Origin: Lolium rigidum
Lineage: Eukaryota; Streptophyta; Magnoliopsida; Poales; Poaceae
DNA length: 64,000 bases
NCBI RefSeq assembly: GCF_022539505.1
Contig: NC_061510.1
Location: forward strand, 229,101,322-229,165,321
Reading direction: 5' to 3'
Each line of letters begins with the position of its first letter. The stretch's first letter is position 1. The position numbers and the translations under genes are program-made. Of the stretch, positions 21,201 through 34,243 are shown piece by piece. A model generated the notes under the pieces. It was given only the letters and a program-made list of their open reading frames with translations, was not told the DNA's origin and ran no database searches.

Positions 21201-24200
21201 TTGAATTTAGAATTAAAATTAAAGGCTTAATTAATAGGTATTAAATAATTCAATTTCTATTGAAAATATAAATTTCATTTTATATTTTTATTGGATAGAT
21301 TTTTCTTTTATAAGAATTTTGATATCTTATTTGTATTTTTCTGAGCTAAATTGGATTTTATAAATTCATGTGAAGTTTCAGCAATTTACATAATTTGAAA
21401 TAAAGGAAAATGGCTAAAACTACTGAATGTACCCGGGCTAGTGCTACCCCCAGGGACACTGACGAGTGGGCCAGTGGCCAGGTCACCTGCCACGCGTGCT
21501 TTGACTGAGTCAAAATCGCCAACGTGGCAGTGGAGTGGCCGGCCGGCGGCCAGTTGCCGGCGACGACGGCGATTCGGTGCTCGCGCGGATCGACTACTCA
21601 CACCACCCGACTCAGCACGCCGCGGTGAACCTCACGGTACCGGCGCCGCCCGCTAATGACCACCGGAGCATGGCCGGCGATGAGGTGCTGCGGCGGCAGA
21701 GACAGATGAACGGTGCGGCGACACTACGGGACGCAATAGAGCGAGCTATGCATGCTAGGAGGATCAGTGGCTCACCAGGATCACGACTCGCGTGACGGCG
21801 AGGCTTGCCGTGGTCTGGTTCGCCGGATTTCATGGTGTCAATCGTCGGAGAAGACGAGCTCGACGGCGGCGCTACGAGTCGATTGGGGTCGATTCCTCTT
21901 GCAGGCAGAGCAAGTCGAGGCCGCTGATCACGATAGTGTCCACGGCAAGGTCTGGGAATGCTCTGAACGGCGGCGATGATCGAGGTCTGCGCGTGCTAGG
22001 GTTTCGGGATTTTGGGGAAATCGAGCAGAGGAGGAAGAAAGCGAGCTAGGGTTCGTCCTGGGGCTTTTATAGAGCTCCGTGGCCTGCCTCGGCACGTCTT
22101 CGATCGCGGAGGGGCTGCCAGCGACGAGGGGAAGATGACCACGGCGTCTCGCTGGCCTCCATGCGTGCTGGAGAGGATGAGGACGACCTCCTCGTCGATA
22201 TTTTGGACGAAGGGATACGGGCTGGTGCTGGGCCGTGGTTGAGCTGTGGGGCTGGGCTGGTCTTGGGCTACTTCTGGGCCTCCCCAGCTGGGCTGCGTCG
22301 ACTGGTAAGGTCCAGGTAAACCTTTTTCTCTCTTTTCTTTATCTTCTCTATTTTCTGTTTTGTATTTGCTCATTTGAATTCATATTTAAATTATGTTATT
22401 TTTACAGGTTTCTTAACTATGTCAATTCCATTAGAATTTAGTACAATGATTATTACACCACTATTCTATTGGAGACAAGTATTTTATATGGGATTATATT
22501 GCATACTTGTGGGTTCATTCAAAATAGCAAATAGGCATGAGTTTATATTCTCATTTTAAATTTCCTTTTTCTTGTGAATCAAATCTGTTTGGGATTATTA
22601 GAGTTGATAATTTCAACTCAAAGTATTTTAGAGGTTGTTATTAGGACTTAATTTCTATTTGAGAATTGGATGACTTACATATGATTTTATGTGAGCACCA
22701 ATTTATTAGGGTATTATAATTTCCATTATGAAGTCCTTGTAAGATTAACACTATCATTATCTTAGGAAGTATGTAATGTAGGTATTGTTTCAATCATGAT
22801 TTTATATTACTTATATAAGGATAAGTGGTTGATAACCACACATGGTTTTAATTATAGGGTTTAAGTACTAGATGTTTCTGAGGGTTAATTTAGGAAGGCA
22901 TAGAATTTAGCCAATGGGCAATTCTAGGGTTCTAATTATATTCACCTAATGGCATGTGGTTTGGAACTCAAATGTGAACTAGGTTTATGGTGATGATCAT
23001 CCAAGTGATGCACCAACTAGGGTTTAGTCTTCCCCTATCCATGATAAGGTGATTACTTGCTTAATAGTTGAGGTTCTCCTTTAGTTACTAAGGAATTGAG
23101 AATTGGTTTTATCTTATACCAATAGATTTCTTTTATATTCTTAATCTATTGTTAAAGTAACTAAAGTAGCTATAATTCTTTTTATAGTTAACTTTGGTGA
23201 TAATGATGAATGGTTTTTTCACCATATATATTATAGGCTTTAACTCTAAGCTTTACATATGAGCTTATATCTTCTACTTCAAGTTCTTAGGGTTTATGAT
23301 CACTACACAATTTATAATGATCAAGGTTTGGCTTCCTAAGTTATTACTAGAAATATTTAGATATGGTTTTACCAATTATCCCTCTCACTCCACAAGGACT
23401 TGGATTATAATCTAAGGTTCTACTCTAGGAATGATGATGTGATTATCTATATATGTGGTCTTCCTTAGAATTCTACCTTGCTATCTTTTGTAGCTTGTTC
23501 TTCAGGAATTCTGATAAACCTGCATCTTGTGGCATGCCTCCACCTCCTAGCTGCTTCATCTTGATCCTAACTATTTTATGGGGTGGCTCAATGTGTTGGT
23601 TTTTCTTGCATCATGGTGCAAGATGATGAGATGAATGAGGTAGAGGGTTCCTTTTATAGGCTTGGGCATGCTCTAATATCATGACACATAGGTGGATGAC
23701 TCTTGTTTTAATTTGATGAGTAAGGTGCTTGGTTGTCATGCTCTTATCCATAGTAATCCTTTAAGCATGAGGTGGCATTGCTTAGGATGCAAGCTATGTA
23801 TATATTTTCATCCTATGTGGCATGGGTATTATCCTCTCTTGTGATTTGTTTTTGGAGAGCCAAGTGGCTTTTGTTACTAATTGTCTTATGAATGATCTTA
23901 TGCTTATGGGTGAGTCACTATATCATATGTGATTGTATTTATATTATAATTGGGATCAAAATGTCAAGAATAAGAATTATACCCCAATTTTGAATGATGA
24001 TGTTTGATTTCACCAAGGCATGATCATATGAGTTTCAAAGTACTCATAGTTTATTTTATTCAAATAGTTTGAACTATAATTCGTAATGTAAATGAATTTA
24101 GTTTTGTGATATTCCACATATTTAAATAGTTATGCTTAGAATAAGAATGTGGGGCTTTTATGCACTTAGGTCCTTGTGTTTTACCATATTTGGTAATTAG

Positions 24201-24790
24201 TTTTAAAGTGAATTCAATTATACCCCAAGTGTAGTTTCTTAACTTTTAAGTGTTAATAACTTAGAGTTTGATTATTATCTATTTGATGGTTATAGGCATC
24301 TCCCATCTCTAGGGTTTAATGATAAGCTTGTGTTGGTGTTGAGTTCAAGAATTACCATGAGGTTCATGGTAAGAACATGGGTTAGTTTTAAGACATGGAG
24401 AAGATAAGTGAAGAATGGGTTCTCCATTTATTATTACTTGATTTCCAATTTAATAGATGTTCTTATGTTATGGCAAGGAATACCATGTTGTGATCTTTTA
24501 TAAGATCAAGCAATTGATCATTGTTTAAAGTCTTGTGGTGTTAGTTCCATTTGATATAAACCCTTAGATCAAATCATCTCTACCCAAAACAAGGTTTTAA
24601 ACAAAGTCACATTGAGGTTTATAGCGCTTGACTTGATGAGCTACTTCAATTCCACCAAGGTCAAGTGAAACTTCATTTACTGTGACTGTTTTACTTTAAA
24701 GCGCGAAAATTCCCCAGATTTTCTATGCATGAATGCAATGCACACATCTGTTTCCTCTATTTTTGTAACCCCAATACCTGGGATATTACA
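18211..24790 (-). repeat. 3' LTR of the LARD-type element (6,580 bp)
   Basis: It aligns end to end with 27663-34238. Composition is zoned: a moderately GC-rich part to about 19.4 kb, an AT-rich part rich in TAGGGTTT motifs (20.2-21.1 kb), a GC-rich gene-like block (21.4-22.3 kb) with a minus-strand TATA box at 22064-22072, then AT-rich sequence to the end. Small ORFs (for example 125 aa at 21996-22373, minus) are shared by both LTRs, but I see no domain in them. Confidence 0.88.
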
Positions 24791-27662
24791 GTCTCTACCC
24801 CTTAAACTAAACTTCGTCCTCGAAGTTTGATCTCTCTCATGTTTCGGAGTGTGGATCTGACTTGTGCAGACTAAATCTTTTCTTGAACTCCATGGTGATC
24901 TTACTGGATATAATTGAATACATCCCTTGTCCAGATTCTTCCTGGAATCCATTAGTGTTTGACATCAAGCAACTATTACTTCCTTTACTTCCATGATTTC
25001 CTCAAGTATTATAAGCTTGTTTCCTTTCTCATTGAATATTCAATGATTGGGATTTCTTCTTGTCCTGACAGTCTTAATTGAGGACTCATTAGATAACAAT
25101 CTCCTATTTGATAAAATAGGTCTTTGTTTTCCCTTAGTACCAAAACTGCAATAATGGTACTAAGTAAGGTACTTTACATGGAAATGATCATGATGGTTTA
25201 TTCCTCTAAGAATGGATTAGACTCATTTAGTCCATCCAATCATGGTTTATAGCTGATACCTATAACTATTTTTGGTTTATTTAGGTTCCATGAAAGGAAT
25301 CATTCAAATAGGCTTAAATTTTGGTATGGTCAATCTACTTCAGTCTTTGGCCTTCTTGAGTTGTATTTGATGTATAGTATTTTCTTCGTCCAACTTCATT
25401 CATGTTTGACTTACTTGAGCTTTCGTACTTCTGAGTAAATATTACTCACTTTCTCAAGTTCTAGTCCACTTCTTACTTCCTCGAGGTATGAACCTCGGCT
25501 TCTAGCCTGACATCCATCTGAACGTAGTGTTCGATAATCTTATGAAAATAAGATCGAACTTCCTCTCAGTTCAGACCTTCTTCTTCTATTATGCTCAAAG
25601 TATTGAGTTATTGTACATCCAACTCAATCTTTGCTCTACCCCTTAGAGTTTTCTTATGGTCTTCAACTCCATTTCTTCCAACCATTGGACTTCTGGTTAG
25701 GATATTGGTCTAGGTCTAGTTTCTGGGTTGTACTCTTCTAAGGTCTTACGAAGAATATCAGTGGTGTATCCACTCAATTGTGGACATCCAATGTGAATCC
25801 TTTGACTACATGTTTATAGATCTAGCTACTTGGCTGACAAGAGTTTTATTTGTTCACAAACTTTTGATACAAATAATTAAATCGTGGACTACTTGTAATA
25901 CCCACTGATACCAGCTGTGGTTATTATACCAACTGTGGCTATTTGATATCTAAGAATGGATTCTATTATAGGTTCTGATCAACTAGACGAGACATCTTTT
26001 ACTTTATCTTGCAGTATTGATATTATACCAATTGTGGTCTTCTGATATCAACTATGGTCTTCTTATGTCTGCTATGATTTCATATGTCATCTTGCTTTCT
26101 TCGAGGGTTTATTGTTGCAAGAAAACCACTTGCTGGCACTATGAATATAGTATCCTAAGTGATTTCCCATGCATTCCCTCTTCCATGCTGACTATGGATC
26201 TGCTTCAGCTTCACCATAATCATTATATTTCTCACCTTCATGCTTCTCATGTACTAAAGTACTCCTCTGTTGAGGTAAAGCATGAGTTTTGGTTGGTACT
26301 TCCTTCTGAATATTGTGGTTGCTTCCCACAACTTTACTTCCTTTATCTGATGAACCTTCATCTTGTCTTTAAAATATACAGAATTCGTCACTTCCTCACA
26401 CGAATACCATTACCCTCTAGATCTATAGCATCAAATAAGGACTTGATATTGCAACATGCATTTGCATACCAAAGTCAAACTTCATGTATGGATCTAGTCA
26501 AACAATGAAAATCCAATAAAATCCAAGAAGATCCAGCTTTGTGCATATAATACACACCATCATAAGCCTGAATAAAATAGTTGAGTAAGACATCTCTGAA
26601 CATCAGGCTGAGATGTGTAGTATATAGCACCACATAATATAGGTTTATATCGTGATACTTAGCACGAATATAGGGAATTCTACTATTTGTCTCAAACTTT
26701 ACCTTAATTGCACATTTGCAATGAGGTAAACTTGAAACAAAGTGGTCTAGGATAGTTGTGGTTAACCTAATTTTCTTTGGAAGTAGTAACTTAACTTCCA
26801 TTTTGTTGAGGACTATCTCACATGATATTTCTAGGTTCTAACATTACTACTCTAAACACATACTATGGAAATATAGCTCCTATACTTCCAAGTGTTTATA
26901 TTATCATAAGACTATGGTCATGATGTGCTTAGCACACTTCCCATGGTTTTGAAACACAATTTTTACCTTATTGTTTGAACAACTGGCTGCTTAACATACT
27001 CCTCCTAGGTCTTCATAATGTTCTAGTCCATCACATAATGATTCTCAGATGAATCATATATGATTAGTAACTCTATCATGTGAACATATTTTATTCCTAT
27101 CTCTCTTCCTTACTTCCCATGGTTGACTCATCATGGTCTACACTACCTCATATAACTCATATTTATCACTTACTACCAGTTGTTTCCCAAGGTTGGATAA
27201 ATTTTACTTACCCATTACTTGTACTGGTTTACACCTTCTAATAGGATATTTTTCTTATACACCTATCTTCATTACTTGATATCACTCCTATTACAGGTCT
27301 GGATAATTCTTACTTAATCATATCATATGTTGGTACACATCTTCCAATAGGATATCTTCCTTATGGTTGTATCCTCTCTTTGGACTACCATGTATTGTAT
27401 ACCAACTGTGATCTACTCATCTATTGTTTTAAGGACATAATGGTATGCTACATACTTGGGATTAACTAACTAACTTTGCTTAGAAAAGATAGATTAATAA
27501 GGTTGACTCAAGTGTGTCAGGATTATTCTCAAGTGAATATCCATCTCAAGTCATAAGAAGATTTGGTTTAACTAAGACAACTTCCTATAGACACTACCAA
27601 TCCTATAGGTCTCCTTTGAAGGGTTTTAGTCCTAGGGTCAAAGCATTTGCTCTGATACCAAC
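24791..27662 (-). other. non-coding internal domain of the LARD-type element
   Basis: The domain starts (minus-strand 3' end) with the purine tract complement GTCTCTACCCCTT and ends with the primer binding site. It is T-rich on the plus strand. The longest frame (26017-26508, 163 codons) shows no retroviral motif and no biased codon use, so I treat it as chance. Such domains are thought to be conserved RNA structure for packaging in LARDs; that is family knowledge and is not shown here. Confidence 0.7.
27649..27660 (-). other. primer binding site (initiator tRNA-Met type) of the LARD-type element
   Basis: Minus strand TGGTATCAGAGC lies two bases from the LTR end. This is the standard complement of the tRNA-iMet 3' end used by many plant LTR elements. 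Confidence 0.8.
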
Positions 27663-30600
27663 TGTGGTGACCCGGCATACCACTGCATGGTGTAGTATGC
27701 AAGTCCGATATAACACCAATGAAACACCGTTCCACTAGTATTATATCGCTCGAGTGGTACAACGAAACATATGCGGGTCCAAGGCATGTCTATAGAATTA
27801 CAACATTGACTCTGTTACATAAGATCATCACAGACCTCCTACTTTACAATGAGGTAAAACTGCAAATAAACTCCAGAAGAACGACTCGTAGTCTAATCTT
27901 ATCACGGACTCTATTTGTAGAGTATTTAACTAACTATAGAGGCTATGAATAGATTCTAGCTAAGTAGGAGCTAGGTTCACGGAGCTAGTCCCCTTCTACT
28001 GCTAATCTAGGTTTTCTCCTTGCTGGATGTGGTATCTGACTCTTCTGTCATGGTCATGTCCATTGAAGTTGTTGTTGACTCCTTGGTCTTCGAGTTGTAC
28101 TGTAGATCCTCCTTCGATGCCTCCATATCTAAGCAGGGGATTTAAGAGTGGGATGAGTACGAGCGTACTCAACAAGTTCATTATAGGAAAGAGGTGTTTA
28201 ATGCACTAGCTACAGCATTAGACCAGTAAAGTCTAATACCAATGCAGGTTTTCATAATCATTTCTTCAAGAGGTTGCTTTTATTCGGAAGAACTATGTCC
28301 GTCAGCCTTCACCGGTTTACTAGAACTTCATGGAGCTCCTTTCCGGCCGCGTTCGCAGTTCCATATCCCGGAACGGGAGTGACTGGTCACAGTTCGTTAC
28401 ACTCTGCAGAGGTGTGTTGCTTTACCCATAAGAGATCTTAACCTTGGTGCCAACCGGGCTCGAGTTTCCCGTCCACACTTCCTATGGTGTGAGGCCCGGT
28501 ATAAGGTCTAGCCAATCATGTTCCTCCGCTACCTCGAACACCCACCCTTTTGTAAGATTGTCCTCCCCTATATCCATGATGAGACCGTTCCGGGCATTCA
28601 TATGCCTTCCCCTATCATCATGGATAGACCGTTCCGGACACCTTACAATCCCTCATAGACCGCAATACCGTGGGGACTTAAGGCTTCCCCAGCCTACCGC
28701 TTGTTCTTCGAACGACAAGTGTCTACGGACTGTGCCGTGGGGACTTAAGGCTTCCCCAGCCTACCGCTTGCCGCCGACCGATACAAGTGTCTACGGTAAA
28801 ACGCATCCGTTGATGAACGAGAGGTGGAAACACTTTTGACTACTCCGTCCCACTCCGGATCTTATGGTTAACACGGGTATTACGGCACAAGAATCACTGG
28901 CGACATTTGTTGTTTAATCCTAGATGGATATAAACCCGTGCAATGGAACCTCCACCATATCAACACAATCCATGGTTCCATTGCCCACCACATAGTCATA
29001 TTCATAGTTATGAAAGTAGTGGTTTTGATTTTTGTGCAATAGTGATAACCATAATACTTTGCAAGTAATTTGATAAAAATACTTCAAATGACATGAGCAA
29101 GTGATGAACTTGCCTTTCTTGACCTGCAAGATTATGCAGGCAAGGTCTTCGATACGTAATAACTCCAAATTCTGAAATAGCATCATCGTCCGGTAAGGAC
29201 GATGTTTAAAAGATTGGCAAGGATGCAATAATGCATAAGAATGAGATGCAATCTCTCTAAGCGTGACCTAACCCCGATGATTTAGGATTAGTGAGTGGTA
29301 ATGAGTAGTTCAGAGTGTGTTGCACTTTTAGAGTGATTCACAAACAAGGTTCTTATTCGGGTGTGATTACTTGGTATTATCAATAGGTAGACAATAAAGT
29401 ATAATAATCAATTGAGCACACAAAGAATGATAATTGGCATAATGGTCTCAAGTAAAGAACCAGTGGTCAGTTTTAGTACTAGATGGCATGGTTAATGATT
29501 AATTATCATATACTTTTAAAAGAATAACTTTTGAAGAACATGTTCTTTAATAAAGAACAAGTATGATAATTAGGTTGGTGGAGTTCTATAATTTATTATG
29601 ATTCCAAGTAGTTTTTGGAGTAAGGGTTAGATGGATCACAACAATGTTGGACTCATCGATACCTAGGGCTTGTAAGGTTAAGATAAGCCTAGGCATCCTA
29701 AGCAATTCATTATACATGGTTGTTGTCAAGGTTGGTTTATCTTGCTAATGATAGCCGGCTAGGGTTTATAGGTCCTTATAAGCAGGGTTGGTGATGATTC
29801 CTTATTTTCTTCAAAAGAATAACTTTTGAAGAACATACTTCTTAAATAATAAGAAGTATATCAATTAGGGTTGAGGTTGTCTAGGTTTGCTATTGGATCT
29901 ACTAAGTAAGGAATAGTTGGTTCCTAAATAGAATGGTTCCTAAGCATCTCACACTAGTAGGGTTTAGTGGAACAGGGTTATGTAAAGTAAAATAGTAGGT
30001 GTGGTTGATGTTAGGGTTCATCACAATGGTGTGATGCTAAATAGGAATGAATAAGGATAATGGCTTTGATAATAGGAGCTAGGGTTTACACTTGGTTAAT
30101 CCTACTTGATTATCTAGACCTGATGAAGATGGACATATGGGATACCCACCTATTAGTGGTAGGTCTATTACATTTTATGTGGACATGACGAGTATTTAGT
30201 TGCTACTATGGTTCTATGATTTGAAATAAAAGTATCATGATCACATGTTCTAACCTAGGGTTTAGGTTAGAGGCAATTTAGGGTTCACATGTAATAATGG
30301 AACTAGGGTTCCTAATTGAATTAGGGTTTTAAGTTTCACATGAAATGATAAGGTTATATTATCATTCCATAAGGAATTAGGGTTTCCTAATTGTCCTATA
30401 ATTCTAGAATTAATAACTTCATTATCAAGTTGAAGTTATTAATGAGTTTGAAATAAAAATAATATTGGATTTGTCCTTTTATTATTTTTAAAGAATTAAT
30501 AATTAAGGTAATTACTAATTAGGGTTTAAATCCTTCTAATAAGGATTTAACAAATAATAAGTAAATAAAATAAGTTTAATGTTTTCTTTATTTATTTCCT

Positions 30601-33600
30601 GGTTTTTATTTAATTTTGGAAATCTTTACTAATTATTGAATTTTAGTTGAATTTAGAATTAAAATTAAAGGCTTAATTAATAGGTATTAAATAATTCAAT
30701 TTCTATTGAAAATATAAATTTCATTTTATATTTTTATTGGATAGATTTTTCTTTTATAAGAATTTTGATATCTTATTTGTATTTTTCTGAGCTAAATTGG
30801 ATTTTATAAATTCATGTGAAGTTTCAGCAATTTACATAATTTGAAATAAAGGAAAATGGCTAAAACTACTGAATGTACCCGGGCTAGTGCTACCCCCAGG
30901 GACACTGACGAGTGGGCCAGTGGCCAGGTCACCTGCCACGCGTGCTTTGACTGAGTCAAAATCGCCAACGTGGCAGTGGAGTGGCCGGCCGGCGGCCAGT
31001 TGCCGGCGACGACGGCGATTCGGTGCCTGCGCGGACTGACTACTCACACCACCCGACTCAGCACGCCGCGGTGAACCTCACAGTACCAGCGCCGCCCGCT
31101 AATGACCACCGGAGCATGGCCGGCGATGAGGTGCTGCGGCGGCAGAGACAGATGAACGGTGCGGCGACACTACGGGACGCAATAGAGCGAGCTATGCATG
31201 CTAGGAGGATCAGTGGCTCACCAGGATCACGAAGAGCGTGACGGCGAGGCTTGCCGTGGTCTGGTTCGCCGGATTTCATGGCGTCGGTCGTCGGAGAAGA
31301 CGAGCTCGATGGCGGCGCTACGGTTCGATTGGGGTCGATTCCTCTTGCGAGCGCGAGCAAGTCGAGGCCGCTGATCACGATAGTGTCCACGGCAAGGTCT
31401 GGGAATGCTCTGAACGGCGGCGATGATCGAGGTCTGCGCGTGCTAGGGTTTCGGGATTTTGGGGAAATCGAGCAGAGGAGGAAGAAAGCGAGCTAGGGTT
31501 CGTCCTGGGGCTTTTATAGAGCTCCGTGGCCTGCCTCGGCACGTCTTCGATCGCGGAGGGGCTGCCAGCGACGAGGGGAAGATGACCACGGCGTCTCGCT
31601 GGCCTCCATGCGTGCTGGAGAGGATGAGGACGACCTCCTCGTCGATATTTTGGACGAAGGGATACGGGCTGGTGCTGGGCCGTGGTTGAGCTGTGGGGCT
31701 GGGCTGGTCTTGGGCTACTTCTGGGCCTCCCCAGCTGGGCTGCGTCGACTGGTAAGGTCCAGGTAAACCTTTTTCTCTCTTTTCTTTATCTTCTCTATTT
31801 TCTGTTTTGTATTTGCTCATTTGAATTCATATTTAAATTATGTTATTTTTACAGGTTTCTTAACTATGTCAATTCCATTAGAATTTAGTACAATGATTAT
31901 TACACCACTATTCTATTGGAGACAAGTATTTTATATGGGATTATATTGCATACTTGTGGGTTCATTCAAAATAGCAAATAGGCATGAGTTTATATTCTCA
32001 TTTTAAATTTCCTTTTTCTTGTGAATCAAATCTGTTTGGGATTATTAGAGTTGATAATTTCAACTCAAAGTATTTTAGAGGTTGTTATTAGGACTTAATT
32101 TCTATTTGAGAATTGGATGACTTACATATGATTTTATGTGAGCACCAATTTATTAGGGTATTATAATTTCCATTATGAAGTCCTTGTAAGATTAACACTA
32201 TCATTATCTTAGGAAGTATGTAATGTAGGTATTGTTTCAATCATGATTTTATATTACTTATATAAGGATAAGTGGTTGATAACCACACATGGTTTTAATT
32301 ATAGGGTTTAAGTACTAGATGTTTCGAGGGTTAATTTAGGAAGGCATAGAATTTAGCCAATGGGCAATTCTAGGGTTCTAATTATATTCACCTAATGGCA
32401 TGTGGTTTGGAACTCAAATGTGAACTAGGTTTATGGTGATGATCATCCAAGTGATGCACCAACTAGGGTTTAGTCTTCCCCTATCCATGATAAGGTGATT
32501 ACTTGCTTAATAGTTGAGGTTCTCCTTTAGTTACTAAGGAATTGAGAATTGGTTTTATCTTATACCAATAGATTTCTTTTATATTCTTAATCTATTGTTA
32601 AAGTAACTAAAGTAGCTATAATTCTTTTTATAGTTAACTTTGGTGATAATGATGAATGGTTTTTTCACCATATATATTATAGGCTTTAACTCTAAGCTTT
32701 ACATATGAGCTTATATCTTCTACTTCAAGTTCTTAGGGTTTATGATCACTACACAATTTATAATGATCAAGGTTTGGCTTCCTAAGTTATTACTAGAAAT
32801 ATTTAGATATGGTTTTACCAATTATCCCTCTCACTCCACAAGGACTTGGATTATAATCTAAGGTTCTACTCTAGGAATGATGATGTGATTATCTATATAT
32901 GTGGTCTTCCTTAGAATTCTACCTTGCTATCTTTTGTAGCTTGTTCTTCGAGAATTCCGATAAACCTGCATCTTGTGGCATGCCTCCACCTCCTAGCTGC
33001 TTCATCTTGATCCTAACTATTTTATGGGGTGGCTCAATGTGTTGGTTTTTCTTGCATCATGGTGCAAGATGATGAGATGAATGAGGTAGAGGGTTCCTTT
33101 TATAGGCTTGGGCATGCTCTAATATCATGACACATAGGTGGATGACTCTTGTTTTAATTTGATGAGTAAGGTGCTTGGTTGTCATGCTCTTATCCATAGT
33201 AATCCTTTAAGCATGAGGTGGCATTGCTTAGGATGCAAGCTATGTATATATTTTCATCCTATGTGGCATGGGTATTATCCTCTCTTGTGATTTGTTTTTG
33301 GAGAGCCAAGTGGCTTTTGTTACTAATTGTCTTATGAATGATCTTATGCTTATGGGTGAGTCACTATATCATATGTGATTGTATTTATATTATAATTGGG
33401 ATCAAAATGTCAAGAATAAGAATTATACCCCAATTTTGAATGATGATGTTTGATTTCACCAAGGCATGATCATATGAGTTTCAAAGTACTCATAGTTTAT
33501 TTTATTCAAATAGTTTGAACTATAATTCGTAATGTAAATGAATTTAGTTTTGTGATATTCCACATATTTAAATAGTTATGCTTAGAATAAGAATGTGGGG

Positions 33601-34238
33601 CTTTTATGCACTTAGGTCCTTGTGTTTTACCATATTTGGTAATTAGTTTTAAAGTGAATTCAATTATACCCCAAGTGTAGTTTCTTAACTTTTAAGTGTT
33701 AATAACTTAGAGTTTGATTATTATCTATTTGATGGTTATAGGCATCTCCCATCTCTAGGGTTTAATGATAAGCTTGTGTTGGTGTTGAGTTCAAGAATTA
33801 CCATGAGGTTCATGGTAAGAACATGGGTTAGTTTTAAGACATGGAGAAGATAAGTGAAGAATGGGTTCTCCATTTATTATTACTTGATTTCCAATTTAAT
33901 AGATGTTCTTATGTTATGGCAAGGAATACCATGTTGTGATCTTTTATAAGATCAAGCAATTGATCATTGTTTAAAGTCTTGTGGTGTTAGTTCCATTTGA
34001 TATAAACCCTTAGATCAAATCATCTCTACCCAAAACAAGGTTTTAAACAAAGTCACATTGAGGTTTATAGCGCTTGACTTGATGAGCTACTTCAATTCCA
34101 CCAAGGTCAAGTGAAACTTCATTTATCGTGGATCTGTTTTACTTTAAAGCGCGAAAATTCCCCAGATTTTCTATGCATGAATGCAATGCACACATCTGTT
34201 TCCTCTATTTTTGTAACCCCAATACCTGGGATATTACA
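27663..34238 (-). repeat. 5' LTR of the LARD-type element (6,576 bp)
   Basis: Partner of 18211-24790. The two copies differ mainly by one- or two-base changes and indels at CAG/CTG sites, listed in the findings. The minus-strand transcript would start near 31490, so the U3 part is about 2.7 kb and R-U5 up to about 3.8 kb. Confidence 0.88.
31511..31519 (-). promoter_or_regulatory. LARD LTR TATA box
   Basis: Minus strand CTATAAAAG is followed within about 50 bases by CCCTAGCTCGC and a GC-rich leader with a second CCCTAG motif, like a plant gene promoter and 5' UTR. The same box lies at 22064-22072 in the other LTR. Confidence 0.5.
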
Positions 34239-34243
34239 CACTG

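Larger units (their letters stand above)
18211..34238 (-). mobile_element. LARD-type giant-LTR retrotransposon, complete (16,028 bp)
   Basis: Two direct repeats of about 6.58 kb flank 2,872 bp of internal DNA. On the minus strand each LTR begins TGTAATATCCCAGG and ends GGTCACCACA. A primer binding site (27649-27660) and polypurine tract (24791-24803) are in the right places. The 5-bp target duplication CACTG is perfect (18206-18210 and 34239-34243). No gag or pol can be read in the internal domain. The layout is that of the large retrotransposon derivatives known from barley and wheat (Sukkula-like), here with longer LTRs and a shorter interior than I recall for that family. LTR-to-LTR identity is high, so it inserted recently. 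Confidence 0.9.

Noticed and set aside
21386..22441. Several 60-125 codon frames in the LARD LTR and their copies at 30832-31888
   Set aside because: Present in both LTRs because the LTRs are near identical; no domains and overlapping frames on both strands, so GC-island shadows.
26017..26508. 163-codon frame in the LARD interior
   Set aside because: No motif, T-rich composition and lack of any gag-pol neighbour; likely chance.
34111..34243. N-terminal 44 codons of the long gag frame
   Set aside because: This part is LARD LTR sequence read by chance in frame; gag proper continues from 18210.
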